This document shows, piece by piece, positions 18,229 to 28,400 of a stretch of 64,000 bases of DNA. Numbering within the stretch: position 1 is the first letter of the stretch; each line of letters starts with the position of its first letter. The stretch spans positions 31,179 through 95,178 of the forward strand of contig NZ_JACJPV010000016.1 in the NCBI RefSeq assembly GCF_014696225.1, in the 5' to 3' direction. Source of the DNA: Anabaena sp. FACHB-1237. GTDB lineage: Bacteria; Cyanobacteriota; Cyanobacteriia; Cyanobacteriales; Nostocaceae. The notes under the pieces are model-generated. The model worked only from the letters and a program-made list of their open reading frames with translations, had not been told where the DNA came from and made no database searches. A program made the translations under genes and the position numbers.

Positions 18229-20643
18229 CTACTTACTAATCTGACAATCTTCACTACTCTTCAAAGGTTGTAAAGTCACCAAACCAGTATGTTTCAATAA
18301 ACATTGAACTTCCTTACTTTGTAACACCTCACCAAACTTTTTTCCCTTTGGTTCTTGACGATTATCTCGCAAATAAACTACAGATAAAGGATAGGCTAAA
18401 GGATAACTTTGATTAATAAATTGTCGACTATTCGGCACATAAGATGATTTATTACATAAATCTGTTTCCCGTGGATTAATCGGCTTACCATTAAGTTGTA
18501 TTAACGGAGAAACCACATACTTATTCTCATGCTGTAAAGCTAAAGGATAAATAGAACATTGTCCATAGGTCTTACTCAAAAAATCAAAACCAATACCACC
18601 AATTCTTACATTCTTACTATCAACATTTTCAAAATCTTTGATAATACTCCTAAATGTCTCAAAAGTTTCTAACTGACTCACTTTAGGAATGTCATTTTTC
18701 TCTTTTGCCGTTAACAGTCTTCTAAACCTACTAATATTTTCCTCTGTTTTTAAAACACGCTGTTCAAAATTTCCTACCGCTTCCGCATTTCGTGAAATAT
18801 ATAATTTAATTTTTAAATTTGGTCCATTTATACCCGTAACATCACGCCAATTAGTAATTTCTCCCGTATATATTTTCTGTAACTGTTCTAGAGTAATTTT
18901 TCCTTCCAAAGCAGTGGGTAAACTATCTTGTCTCCCCTCTTTACTAAAAGCAACAAACACCACTAAACCATCATAAGCAAATTCTTCATATCCCAACTCA
19001 GAATTTTTATTATTATTCACTATTGTACTAATAGCAAAATCTATTTCTCCATTTTTTAGTCTCGTTATATTATCTAATTGTGTAGGTTTATCATAGTCCA
19101 ATTCTACAGATGGTAAAAGTCTTCCTAAATTTTTCTCTAAACTTTCTCCACCAGGTAAAAGTTTTTCTGTAGTTAACACATAACGCCAAATTACATCAGC
19201 TTCTTTCAGACATGAATACACAAATTTACCTTGAGGAATAGCAACTATTTTGTCAAGAGATTTCAAAGTTTGGTTTTGATTATCTTGCCGACTTTTATTA
19301 ATATTCAATAACCAAAATATACCTATAAATAATAACAAAATTCCACAACTTCCTAATAAAATCAGTTGCCAAGTGTGGAAGTTGATGGTGTTGTTTGACG
19401 TTTTTTCATCTTCCTGATCATCTTTATCCGACTTACTTTCTCTGGCTATATTCTGTAAATTAGGTAAGCTTTGACGCGCTTTTTCTGCACTGCTAAACTC
19501 ATTACTAATTAACTTGAATAAAAATTCTTTCAACTCATCATTAACTGTATTAGGTAATTTCAGATCAGTAATATTATTAGCTTCCTTACCTGCTAATAAA
19601 GCAAAACCAATTTTACCTAAATCTTGTACATCTTTTTTACATTTAATTTTAACAGTATCTTCACTATCTTGATTTTTCCATACATCATTATATTGATGTT
19701 CCCATAAAGATAAATCCCGCAAATAAATTAAAAATCCTTGTAAACTAGGAACAATTACTAAAGTATCTAAACTTAAATTACCATGGTATTTTTTTTTGTT
19801 TTCGCTTCCCGAAGGTAACAAGAATTTTTGCGTATGCAGAAATTGTAAACTTTGCAAAACTTGATTTAAAACTTGATATACTTCTACATTACTCATAGCC
19901 CCATTTTCTCTAATGTAACTACCTAGAGAATGACCATGATAAAAAGTATTTTTAAAGACTAAATAATAACGTTTTTCCTCATGATCAAATATAGCTTCAT
20001 CTGGTGTAATTAACCGAAAATCCTGTATTCTACCATCTGCTAATATTAATCCAGAAATTCGCTCGAAATTATATTGAATATACTTTATTTTTTCCTCAAT
20101 TTCGGCTCTTTTTTGATTGTTTCTCTCGTTTTCAGCTTTAGGAAATAAAAACTCCTCAATAATAATAGGTTCGCTATCTGGTAGTTCAATAGCTTGATAA
20201 AAATATCTAGCTTGGCGATCTGCTAAAGAGTCTTGAGTAAATTGAGTAAATTTATCCAAAAATTCTTTGATTTGATATCTACCACGATTACCAGTAATTT
20301 CCTTTCCTGTTTTTAATGGTGGATATTCCTTTTTTATCTCATCTGATATTTGTTGCAAAATGGCAGTTTCACGACTTTCTAAATCTTCTCGCGCTGCTTC
20401 TAGTTGTGATTCTGACTTCACGGTTAATTTATTAAATAAACCATCAGCAGTTGGGGCTTTAATATCTAACTCATGGGCAATAAAAGGCAAGAAACTTCTA
20501 ATAGGTGCGGGCACAAATTTTAAGACATTGTTGCTAGTATTACTCAGGACATTATTTACTCGACCAAGAAACTCACTAATGCCTCTTTGTTTGATTTCTC
20601 CGGCAATATTTTTACCTGCTTGTTTATAATCTTTTTTAGCCAT
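18229..20643 (-). CDS. Pseudokinase-like / single TM / PstS-like binding protein
   Basis: An 804-residue protein with an unusual order. Residues 1-180 are helical, with no recognised domain. About 210-390 resembles a Ser/Thr kinase fold, but the catalytic loop reads KYHGNLSLDTLVIV where an active kinase would have HRD, and DLSLWEH stands in the DFG position, so it is probably inactive. One membrane helix follows (LILLGSCGILLLFIGIFWLL, about 426-445). From about 465 to the end is a type 2 periplasmic-binding domain like PstS, with IPQGKFVYSC, LKNGEIDFAIS, YTGEITNWRDVTG and YPLALQHENKYVVSPL. It would sense a ligand outside and signal to a pseudokinase inside. It is transcribed divergently from the tail-sheath gene. 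Confidence 0.75.
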   Translation of the reverse strand: MAKKDYKQAGKNIAGEIKQRGISEFLGRVNNVLSNTSNNVLKFVPAPIRSFLPFIAHELDIKAPTADGLFNKLTVKSESQLEAAREDLESRETAILQQISDEIKKEYPPLKTGKEITGNRGRYQIKEFLDKFTQFTQDSLADRQARYFYQAIELPDSEPIIIEEFLFPKAENERNNQKRAEIEEKIKYIQYNFERISGLILADGRIQDFRLITPDEAIFDHEEKRYYLVFKNTFYHGHSLGSYIRENGAMSNVEVYQVLNQVLQSLQFLHTQKFLLPSGSENKKKYHGNLSLDTLVIVPSLQGFLIYLRDLSLWEHQYNDVWKNQDSEDTVKIKCKKDVQDLGKIGFALLAGKEANNITDLKLPNTVNDELKEFLFKLISNEFSSAEKARQSLPNLQNIARESKSDKDDQEDEKTSNNTINFHTWQLILLGSCGILLLFIGIFWLLNINKSRQDNQNQTLKSLDKIVAIPQGKFVYSCLKEADVIWRYVLTTEKLLPGGESLEKNLGRLLPSVELDYDKPTQLDNITRLKNGEIDFAISTIVNNNKNSELGYEEFAYDGLVVFVAFSKEGRQDSLPTALEGKITLEQLQKIYTGEITNWRDVTGINGPNLKIKLYISRNAEAVGNFEQRVLKTEENISRFRRLLTAKEKNDIPKVSQLETFETFRSIIKDFENVDSKNVRIGGIGFDFLSKTYGQCSIYPLALQHENKYVVSPLIQLNGKPINPRETDLCNKSSYVPNSRQFINQSYPLAYPLSVVYLRDNRQEPKGKKFGEVLQSKEVQCLLKHTGLVTLQPLKSSEDCQISK

Positions 20644-20995
20644 AATTATTTCCTATGATTTTTTTAATAAACATTAATTTAATTAATCATACAGATTACT
20701 TGTTTGTCATATTACTCAGTACTCAAATTGACTCATTGTAAATCATCCTAGTATCATAATATATACCAATCAAGAATTATGACCAGAAGAATTATTAAGA
20801 AAATATAACTATTGTCAAGCACAATCATCAAGTTTTGGGATATATGTAAATCTTCGTAACAAATTCCTGAAGATATAAAGATATTTTTACATTTCTTTCC
20901 ATTTAGGTAACTATTATAGTAAACTGTATTGTGTAATTTGCAGCAATACTTCTTAGCTACTTGTTGGCAACCAAAATAATAGAGGAGAGCTACTG
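20644..20995. promoter_or_regulatory. Divergent regulatory region, pseudokinase gene / tail sheath
   Basis: About 350 AT-rich bases lie between divergent genes. The sheath gene has a strong AGAGGAGAG ribosome binding site about 6-14 bases before its ATG at 20996. Individual promoters cannot be fixed by eye. Confidence 0.4.
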
Positions 20996-22717
20996 ATGGC
21001 ATTAGATTATTTTGCTCCTGGGGTGTATGTAGAAGAGATTGACCGTGGGAGTCGCCCCATTGAAGGCGTGAATATGAGTGTGGCAGGCTTCATTGGTTTT
21101 ACCGAAGATGTAAAAGGTGATGCAGAACTATTCACACCCATTATGATCACTAATTGGGAGCAGTATTTAAAGTTTTTTGCTAAACCTGGTTCTGATGGAT
21201 TTACTAATTTTAACGCTTATCTGCCTTTTGCCGTTAAGGGATGGTTTGATAATGGTGGTGGACGTTGTTGGATAACAAGTATTGGAACAGAATTACCAGG
21301 AACAGCTAAACCTTCAGAAGATAAAATTGCTACTAAAGTATTAACCTCTGCCAGTAAACCTGCCTTAAAATTTAATATCAAATCAGATACATCAGCTATA
21401 GTAGCTGCTGGCGATAATCAAGAGACAAATGATCACAGTATTTCCCGACGCATTCAGGTAATTATCAGCGAAAGTACACCAACAATACCAGAAGGGTACA
21501 CTGGCAAACCTCCTATGGATAGTGGTGAATACTTTAAGATTACTATTAAAGAAAACGGAGAAGAAAAAGGAACTTATGAACATCTTATTAACCAGGCCGC
21601 ATCCACAGAATTTGGTACTTCAGTATTTGTAGCCTTGGCAGATAATGAATATGTAACAGTGGGTTTACCTGATAATGCGGTGACAGGTGGTTTATTAAGT
21701 TGCCGTCCTAAAAATGGTGAATACGTAGTTACATCAGCACCTTATATTACAGCCCAAGGGGATGAAGTCAGGGATTTACAGGGGCAAAAAGGCGATCGCA
21801 AAGGCGTACTAGGAAACTTTGAAGTAGACGAAATTGCCATGATTGCCTGTCCAGACTTAATGTTACTTTATCAAAAAGGTTATATAGACCTAGAACAAGT
21901 ACATGGAGTGATGGAAGCGTTAATTACTAACTGTGAAAATGCCTTTCCCGGTCCAGCTTTCCGTATGGTAGTATTAGATCCACCACCAGTAAAACCTGGT
22001 AAAAGTAATAAAGCAGTTACTCCCGACAAACAAACACCTCAAGATATTTTTGAGTGGTTAAAACAATTTAATCGTCGTTCTATGTTTGGTGCGCTTTACT
22101 ATCCCTGGATTAAAGTGGCTAATCCCAGAGACAAAGGTAATCCCATATCAGTACCTCCCTGTGGTCACATGATGGGTATTTGGTGTCGTACTGATGAAAC
22201 TCGTGGTATTTTTAAAGCCCCAGCTAACGAAACTCCCAGAGGAGTATTAGGACTAGCTTACGAAACCAATATGCGGGAACAGCAACTACTAAATCCTGAA
22301 GGTATCAACTGTATCCGTAATTTCAGCACATACAGCAGGGGCTACAAAGTGTGGGGCGCACGTACCCTAGTAGAAAAAGACAACATTCAATGGCGTTATA
22401 TTAGTGTGCGACGCTTAGTCAGCTACATTGAAAAATCCATTGAAATGGGAACACAATGGGTAGTATTTGAACCAAATGATCAGGATCTGTGGGAAAGAGT
22501 TAAACGAACCGTTAGTACATTCCTTACCAGAATGTGGAGAGAAGGTGCTTTATTTGGTGCGAGTGCAGAGGAAGCCTTTTACGTCAAATGTGATGGGGAA
22601 TTAAACACTTATGATACCATGATGATGGGACGTTTATATGTTGAAGTAGGAGTATCTCCAGTCAGACCTGCGGAATTTGTGATTTTCCGCGTAAGTCAAT
22701 GGAATCCTAACGAATAA
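20996..22717 (+). CDS. Contractile tail sheath protein
   Basis: A 573-residue sheath subunit of a contractile injection system. It starts with the standard sheath N-terminus FAPGVYVEEIDRGSRPIEGV and VAGFIGFTED. The middle has VDEIAMIACPDLMLLYQKGY, and the C-terminal half has RRSMFGALYYPWIKVANP, PCGHMMGIWCRTDETRG, GARTLVEKDNIQWRYISVRR and the closing VGVSPVRPAEFVIFRVSQW. This is the complete sheath fold with both polymer-linking ends. It starts a run of six tail genes. With no head, packaging or integrase genes nearby it belongs to an injection-type tail, as described for thylakoid-anchored systems in multicellular cyanobacteria, rather than a phage. Confidence 0.95.
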   Translation: MALDYFAPGVYVEEIDRGSRPIEGVNMSVAGFIGFTEDVKGDAELFTPIMITNWEQYLKFFAKPGSDGFTNFNAYLPFAVKGWFDNGGGRCWITSIGTELPGTAKPSEDKIATKVLTSASKPALKFNIKSDTSAIVAAGDNQETNDHSISRRIQVIISESTPTIPEGYTGKPPMDSGEYFKITIKENGEEKGTYEHLINQAASTEFGTSVFVALADNEYVTVGLPDNAVTGGLLSCRPKNGEYVVTSAPYITAQGDEVRDLQGQKGDRKGVLGNFEVDEIAMIACPDLMLLYQKGYIDLEQVHGVMEALITNCENAFPGPAFRMVVLDPPPVKPGKSNKAVTPDKQTPQDIFEWLKQFNRRSMFGALYYPWIKVANPRDKGNPISVPPCGHMMGIWCRTDETRGIFKAPANETPRGVLGLAYETNMREQQLLNPEGINCIRNFSTYSRGYKVWGARTLVEKDNIQWRYISVRRLVSYIEKSIEMGTQWVVFEPNDQDLWERVKRTVSTFLTRMWREGALFGASAEEAFYVKCDGELNTYDTMMMGRLYVEVGVSPVRPAEFVIFRVSQWNPNE

Positions 22718-22733
22718 AAACAGATATTAATTG

Positions 22734-22785
22734 ATAATTGATAATTGACAATGGAAGATCATCAATTATCAATTAAAGAATTAGC
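22734..22785. repeat. ATTGATA-type heptanucleotide repeat
   Basis: ATTGATAATTGATAATTGACA followed closely by its complement ATCAATTATCAATTA makes a short tandem and inverted repeat between sheath and first tube genes. The same heptamer is repeated at 61590-61628. A 30-codon frame starts inside it (see rejected items). Confidence 0.6.
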
Positions 22786-22846
22786 AGAATACTTACAATT
22801 AAAATATCAACTTTTGGTTAATGTTCTCATAGAAAAGAGGTGAAAA

Positions 22847-23320
22847 ATGCCTGAATTAAAACCCATACCAACTAGTAGATTTTACGTTGAATTTGATGGA
22901 ATTACCCAAAAACTAATCAAAAGTGTGACAGAAGTAAAATTCACAGGACAAACGGCAGGCCATGAAAAGCCCTTAGCTTCCACAAAAAGTGGTAAAACCC
23001 TGTGGCAAAGCACATCTTCTGGTTTTGAAGAAAACCCTAATGTTACCTTTGAAGCCTTTGTAGTGGAAGGTGACATGGATTTTTATAATTGGATGAAAGG
23101 GACAATGCCAAAAAGTGAAGGTGGTGATGGAAAATGGTCATCAAATCGCAAAAATGGCTCTATAGTGGCTTATGATTCTGAAGATCAAGAAATTTTGCGT
23201 TGGAACTTGACAAATTGCTGGATTAAAACTTACAAAGTGAGTGATTTTTCATCAGAAAGCAAAGATTTAGCAGTAGAAACCTATGAAATAGTTGCCGAAG
23301 AAATTCTTCGAGTAATTTAA
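22847..23320 (+). CDS. Tail tube protein 1 (T4 gp19-like)
   Basis: A 157-residue inner-tube type protein. It opens IPTSRFYVEFDGITQKLIKS, has GKTLWQSTSSGFEENPNVTF and ends WNLTNCWIKTYKVSDFSS, the pattern of the gp19/tube family in injection systems. Tubes of this family stack as hexameric rings inside the sheath. An AGAGGTG ribosome binding site precedes the ATG. It is the first of three consecutive tube-type genes. Confidence 0.9.
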   Translation: MPELKPIPTSRFYVEFDGITQKLIKSVTEVKFTGQTAGHEKPLASTKSGKTLWQSTSSGFEENPNVTFEAFVVEGDMDFYNWMKGTMPKSEGGDGKWSSNRKNGSIVAYDSEDQEILRWNLTNCWIKTYKVSDFSSESKDLAVETYEIVAEEILRVI

Positions 23321-23354
23321 TATATCATTACATAAATCATCACAGGAGTGAAAT

Positions 23355-23828
23355 ATGGCAAAGGGTGAAATTCTTGCTTGTTCCAAATATTATGTAGAAA
23401 TAGACGGATTAACTGATTTAATAGTTAAAAAAGTAAGTGGCGTTGCTACCACATTACAAACTACTGGTGATGCGAAATCCTATGGTGTAACCAAAGGTGG
23501 AAAAAGCGTCATTCAAGCAACAGTTACAGGTATAAGTAATGCCAAAATAACTGTAGATTTTGTAGCTACTGTTCAAGACAAACGCCTATATCAATGGTTT
23601 ATAGACTCCCATTCTCAGGTTAGTGTAGGTGGAGGATCAAAAACTAAAGGAGAACGGAAAACAGGGTCAATAACTCTTTACAATCAAGGTGGAGAAGAAG
23701 CTGCAAGATGGAATTTAACAGGAATGATGCCCTCAAGTTATAAATCAACCAAATTAGAAGCAGGTGCAGAAGGTTTAACCACAGAAACAGTGGAATTTGT
23801 TTATGAAAGTTTGCATCGTGTCAAATAA
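23355..23828 (+). CDS. Tail tube protein 2 (T4 gp19-like)
   Basis: A 157-residue paralogue of the preceding gene, with SKYYVEIDGLTDLIVKKVSG, GSITLYNQGGEEAARWNLTG and ETVEFVYESLHRVK. The GxITLYNQGGEEAxRW strand-turn is typical of the second tube-type protein in these clusters. An AGGAGTG ribosome binding site is present and the gap from tube 1 is 34 bp. One of the three tube-type proteins usually forms the tube while another serves as adaptor to the baseplate; which is which cannot be told here. Confidence 0.9.
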   Translation: MAKGEILACSKYYVEIDGLTDLIVKKVSGVATTLQTTGDAKSYGVTKGGKSVIQATVTGISNAKITVDFVATVQDKRLYQWFIDSHSQVSVGGGSKTKGERKTGSITLYNQGGEEAARWNLTGMMPSSYKSTKLEAGAEGLTTETVEFVYESLHRVK

Positions 23829-23834
23829 CTAAAG

Positions 23835-23870
23835 AATAGCAATAGGGAATAGGGGAATAGGGAATAGGGG
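23835..23870. repeat. Short tandem repeat GGGAATAG
   Basis: Four to five units of AATAGGG/GGAATAGGGG in tandem between tube 2 and tube 3. This is a well-known class of short tandemly repeated sequence in Nostocales. It breaks the otherwise tight spacing of the tail genes. Confidence 0.7.
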
Positions 23871-23916
23871 TAAATTATGTTGATATGTTCTTTTTGTGTA
23901 AACTCTAATAATTGGA

Positions 23917-24465
23917 TTGGCAAAAATTGAAAAACTACCAAAACTAAAATCTACCAAAATGGAAACAAAAAAACCCACATTTGAAGTTCTAACGGCCTGC
24001 CGTTTTTATTTAGAACTTAAACTGCAAAATATTGCTGGTTCTAATGATGAAATAGATGGTTATTTCATGGAATGCCAAGGATTTCAACGTTCTCAAGAAG
24101 TGATAGAAATAGTGGAAGTTACTCCTCAACAATGGGGTAAAAGTAAACAGGCAAAATTTGGCCGTGTAGTGCGGACAAAAATCCCTGGTAATTCCAAAAG
24201 TGATAACATTATCTTAAAACGGGGTTTAAGCATATCCCTATCAATCTGGAACTGGTTAAAAGAAGTGGAAGAGGGAAATTGGGCAAAACAAAAAAAAGAT
24301 GGAGATTTAACTATTTATAATCAAGGTGCAGAAGAACAAGCTAGATTTAGATTTTTAGGAGGATGGCCAGTAAAATATAAACTTTCTGGAGTAAAAGCAG
24401 GAAGTAATGAATTTGAAATTGAAGAAATAGAATTGGCAGTTGATGAATTTATTAGAGTTAAATAG
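23917..24465 (+). CDS. Tail tube-like protein 3 (gp19-like, tube initiator or adaptor type)
   Basis: A third tube-family protein of 182 residues as annotated from a TTG at 23917, or 168 from the ATG at 23959 (METKKPTFEVLTACRF), which matches the usual N-terminus better. Neither start has a good ribosome binding site. Features are FEVLTACRFYLELKLQNIAG, DGYFMECQGFQRSQEVIEIV, VVRTKIPGNSKSDNI, LTIYNQGAEEQARFRFLGGW and the closing IEEIELAVDEFIRVK. The GYFMECQGF insert distinguishes it from tubes 1 and 2 and fits the longer tube-like protein that usually comes third. Confidence 0.85.
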   Translation: MAKIEKLPKLKSTKMETKKPTFEVLTACRFYLELKLQNIAGSNDEIDGYFMECQGFQRSQEVIEIVEVTPQQWGKSKQAKFGRVVRTKIPGNSKSDNIILKRGLSISLSIWNWLKEVEEGNWAKQKKDGDLTIYNQGAEEQARFRFLGGWPVKYKLSGVKAGSNEFEIEEIELAVDEFIRVK

Positions 24466-24507
24466 TCAACACTCTCAACTTATTTAACCATTTAATTATG
24501 CAAAATT

Positions 24508-24822
24508 ATGATCCAAACAGAATTTGAATTTAACCTAATTAAAGGATATGTAGATAGTGATGGTAATATTCATCGTACAGGGATTATGAGACTATCAAGG
24601 GCAATGGATGAAATAATGCCCATGCGTGATCCTAGAGTCAAATCTAACCCAGCTTATGCCACAGTAATTATACTTTCTCGTGTGATTGTTAAACTGGGAG
24701 CATTAGATGAAATTAACCCAGCAGTAATTGAAAATCTTTTTGCCGTAGACTTGAGTTACTTACAAAATTTCTATAGGCAAATAAATGGTTTAGATGAAAA
24801 CAATAATCCCATTATTTCCTAA
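24508..24822 (+). CDS. Phage tail assembly-type protein 1
   Basis: A 104-residue protein, FEFNLIKGYVDSDGNIHRTG, MRLSRAMDEIMPMRDPRVK, then NPAYATVIILSRVIVKLG and LFAVDLSYLQNFYRQING. This is the small tail-assembly protein that follows the tube genes in many injection-system clusters and is thought to chaperone tail assembly. It is paralogous to the next gene (same TGIMRLSRAMDEI-type core and a LSYLQNFYRQ end). Confidence 0.8.
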   Translation: MIQTEFEFNLIKGYVDSDGNIHRTGIMRLSRAMDEIMPMRDPRVKSNPAYATVIILSRVIVKLGALDEINPAVIENLFAVDLSYLQNFYRQINGLDENNNPIIS

Positions 24823-24857
24823 TAATAAATAACCATAAATAACAGAGGAATAAAACC

Positions 24858-25208
24858 ATGATATGCACAGAAATTAATTTTACATTACCTCAAGGATTAA
24901 TAAGTGAAAATAATCAAATTGAAAGACAGGGAAAAATTAGGGCAGCCACAGGAAAAGATGAGATAATAGTGCAAAAATATCATCAAGTGCAAGAATTTTC
25001 TGAATATGCCATATTTGTGATGTTATCCAGATTAATTAGTAATATAGGCAATATTTCGCCAATTACACCAATAATATTAGAACAACTGTTTTTACCAGAC
25101 TTTAATTATTTGCAAAACCTCTATTTACAAATGAATCAACCTAGTGGAAACTGGTTAAATGAGGGGGAGTATTTGGCTACCCCTTGTCACAATTATATCA
25201 AGAGGTAG
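24858..25208 (+). CDS. Phage tail assembly-type protein 2, with -1 frame extension
   Basis: A 116-residue paralogue of the previous gene: INFTLPQGLISENNQIERQG, AIFVMLSRLISNIGNISPI, and FLPDFNYLQNLYLQMNQ. After NWLNEGEY the zero frame runs another 12 codons of unconserved sequence (to HNYIKR) and stops at 25208. The -1 frame instead opens into a DUF6760-like domain that starts at the GGGGG run and ends at 25312. A fused product by ribosomal slippage, or a one-base deletion in the G run, would explain this. The ribosome binding site CAGAGGA is good. Confidence 0.75.
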   Translation: MICTEINFTLPQGLISENNQIERQGKIRAATGKDEIIVQKYHQVQEFSEYAIFVMLSRLISNIGNISPITPIILEQLFLPDFNYLQNLYLQMNQPSGNWLNEGEYLATPCHNYIKR

Positions 25209-25312
25209 CCTTAATTGCCCTATACTTTCATTGGTCCAGAGAAGATATTTTGAATTTAGAACATACAGAAAGACTACTCTGGGTAGAACAAATAAATAAA
25301 CTACTTATTTAA
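25163..25312 (+). CDS. DUF6760-like reading frame, -1 to the tail assembly gene
   Basis: This frame opens after a TGA at 25160 and reads GGVFGYPLSQLYQEVALIAL, then YFHWSREDILNLEHTERLL and WVEQINKLLI. The pattern YPLxxLYQEVAxIAxxFHW...ILxLEHxERxxWVEQI is that of the small DUF6760 proteins encoded next to tail assembly genes in contractile injection systems. There is no ATG or GTG start; the only in-frame alternative is TTG at 25184, inside the conserved part. It is therefore probably made as an extension of the upstream gene by a -1 shift, or is a broken second half. Confidence 0.6.
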   Translation, partial: GGVFGYPLSQLYQEVALIALYFHWSREDILNLEHTERLLWVEQINKLLI

Positions 25313-25347
25313 TATTATTTAATAACGTAAGTTGCCAGTTAGATAAA

Positions 25348-25413
25348 GTAGGGTGTGTCAGAATCTTAAAATTGGTAATTTTAGCCTAAATTATTCTGTC
25401 TGACGCACCCTAC
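25348..25413. repeat. Palindromic repeat GTAGGGTGTGTCAG...CTGACGCACCCTAC
   Basis: A 66-bp inverted repeat in the gap between the tail module and the CHAT block. Related boxes occur inside MITE family B (18070, 57535) and at about 55389-55456. It may act as a transcription boundary. Confidence 0.6.
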
Positions 25414-25492
25414 AGACCACAAAATATCCGAAAATTAATAACTAATTACTTGTCAATAATGTCAATAAACCCATCAACCACCCCATAATATT

Positions 25493-28400
25493 ATGAATGT
25501 ACCTCGAAAATCTTATCGTTATTTATCTATTATTACCGCCATAATTGGCATAATTCCAGTTAGTATATTTGCCAATATATCACCAACAGTAGCACAAATT
25601 ACCCCGGCGCAAGATCCTACAGGAACAATAGTTAATCCTCATGGTGACAGATTAGATATACAAGGGGGTACAAAATCAGGAGATGGGGTTAATTTATTTC
25701 ATAGCTTTGAAAAGTTTAACCTTAATTCTGACCAAGTGGCTAACTTTCTTTCTAACCCACAAATTCGCAACATTTTAGGGAGAATAGTAGGAGGGGATCC
25801 TTCCTATATTAATGGTTTAATTCAAGTGACGGGGGGTAATAGTAACCTATTTCTAATGAACCCTTCTGGTTTTGTATTTGGCAGTAATGCTACATTAAAT
25901 TTACCGGGTAGTTTCACAGCAACCACAGCAAATAGTATAGGATTTGGTAATAGTTGGTTTAATGCTAGTGGCAATAACAATTATAATAACTTACTGGGAG
26001 ATCCTAATGCTTTTGCCTTTACAATGGCTAACCCAGGGGCAATAATTAATAGTGGAGATTTAGGAGTATTTTCTGGTAATAATATTAACTTATTAGGTGG
26101 TACAATTATTAATACTGGCACAATTTCTACCCCAGGAGGAAATATTACATTAACTGCTGTTCCTGGACAAAATGTAGTGCGGATGAGTACCCCAGGAAAT
26201 TTATTAAGCATAGATGTTAAACCTATTGTACCTAATAGTAATTTACCAAATGAGTGGGTAATTCCTGTTCAAGACTTACCTTATTTATTAACTAATACCC
26301 ATCCTAGTTTGAATGTAGGGGTAAAAAATACCAATGATGGTAATATTCAACTGACTAATTCTAATATTAATCTTCCCAAAGAAGCAGGAACGAATATAGT
26401 TTCTGGTAAGGTAGATGTATCTGGACAACAGGGCGGAAAAGTTGGTATTTTTGGGAATAAAGTAGTAGTAATTGGGGCAAATATTGACGCTTCTGGTAAT
26501 AATGGAGGTGGTACAGTATTAATAGGAGGGGACTTTCAAGGTAAAGGGACATTACCCAATTCTAAAATTACTGTGGTAGATGAAAATTCCACTATTAAAG
26601 TAGATTCTAAGAATATAGGTAATGGGGGAAAAGCCATAGTTTGGGCAGATAATACTACTAGATTTAATGGTAAGATATCCGGACAAGGTGGAGTTAATGG
26701 TGGTAATGGTGCTTTTGCGGAAGTTTCAGGAAAAGAGAGTTTAATTTTTCAAGGTAATGTTAATTTATTAGCAGCACAGGGAACAAGGGGTACATTACTT
26801 TTAGATCCCAAAAATATTATTATTGCTAATGGCGGACAAAATAATATAGGTAATAATGATAATCTTTTTTCTGATCAACAAAATATTGATGTTACATTTA
26901 AACCTAGTGCAGTTGTAAACGCTTTAGATAGTGCTAATTTAATCCTGCAAGCTAATACTGATATTACTGTTACTGATGCTATTGATAGTTCTGGAAATAC
27001 TAATGCTGGTAACTTAACATTACAAGCGGGACGTTCAATTCTGATTAATAATGATATTAAACTCAAGGGTAGTTTGTCAGCAACAGCAAATGATTCAGGT
27101 TCTAAAAATGGTCAAAGAGATTCTGGCAATGCTACGATTAACTTAGCAACTGGTAAAACAATTGATACTTCTGGCAATATTACCCTAGAATATGATACTA
27201 ATACAAATATAGATCCCATGAATTTATCAGGTGATCTTAAAGCTGGTAATGGTAAAATTAGTTTAAATAGTAAAACACAACCCATAACAGTTAGTAGCAA
27301 TGTTATTAATGCAGGAGAAATAGAAGTTGTTAATAGTGGAGGTACAACTTTTAGTAATAGTATTAGTGTTGCTAAATTAACCCTGACAAACACTACAGGT
27401 ACGGTTGCTTTCAATAATAATCTTAATGTTAACAATACTTTTACTACAACAAACCAACCTTACAATATTTCTTTTCTGGGTACAACTAATAATATTGCTG
27501 GTAATACCACATTTAATAACACTGGAACATTAACTTTTACAGGTAATACTAACTTTTTAGGAGGAGTAAATACCAGTTCTGCATCAAATACAAACATCGC
27601 GGGTACAATTAATAGTAGCAATGCTAATGTAACTTTAAAAAATGTGGAAGTTACTCAAGATGCTACAGTTAATAGTGCTAATGGAGATATTAATTTTAAT
27701 GGAAATGTCAATAGTACCACTGGACAAAATCGTAATTTAACAGTTAATAGTGGTACAGGTAAAATCAGTTTTAATGCTAAAGTTGGTGATAGTACACCAT
27801 TAGGAAATATATCGTTAACTGGGGATGAAATAGATGTTAGTGATACTGTGACAGCAATAGGAATTTTAACGGCTAATAGTACAGGAAATACTCTATTTAA
27901 TAATGTTAATGCTGGTAGTTTAATTACTGATGTTGGAGGTAAGATTCAATTAACTGGTAATATTACTACTACTGGAAGTCAAACCTATAATGATGTTGTT
28001 ACTGTTGCTAATAATCCCAGTTTATCAGGTAATACTATTGCTTTTAATGAAACTGTAGATGGTAATAGCAATTTAACTGTAAATGCTGGTAGTGGAACAC
28101 TCACTTTTACCAAAAATGTAGGAAGTTCTACACCTTTAACTAATTTAACTGCTAGTGGTAATAGTATAGATATCAAGGAAAATATTTCTACTTCTGCTGT
28201 TCAAACCTATAATAGTCCAGTAACTATTTTCAAAAACCCCTCTACATTTACTGGAAATGGTATTATTTTTAACCATACTCTCACTGGTAATAATTTAGAT
28301 TTTACTGCTAATACTGGTAGTAGCAATTTAACTTTTAGCAATATCGTTACCTTAGGAAGTTTAATCACTAATGGTACTGGAAATACAGAAATTAAAGCTA

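Noticed and set aside
22751..22843. 30-codon frame MEDHQLSIKELAEYLQLKYQ ending 3 bp before tube 1
   Set aside because: It starts inside the ATTGATA repeat and is too short to support. The helix-like tail and good spacing make it worth a glance only.
20996..25312. Prophage
   Set aside because: No terminase, portal, capsid, integrase or lysis gene is nearby; only tail genes are present, so an injection system is more likely.
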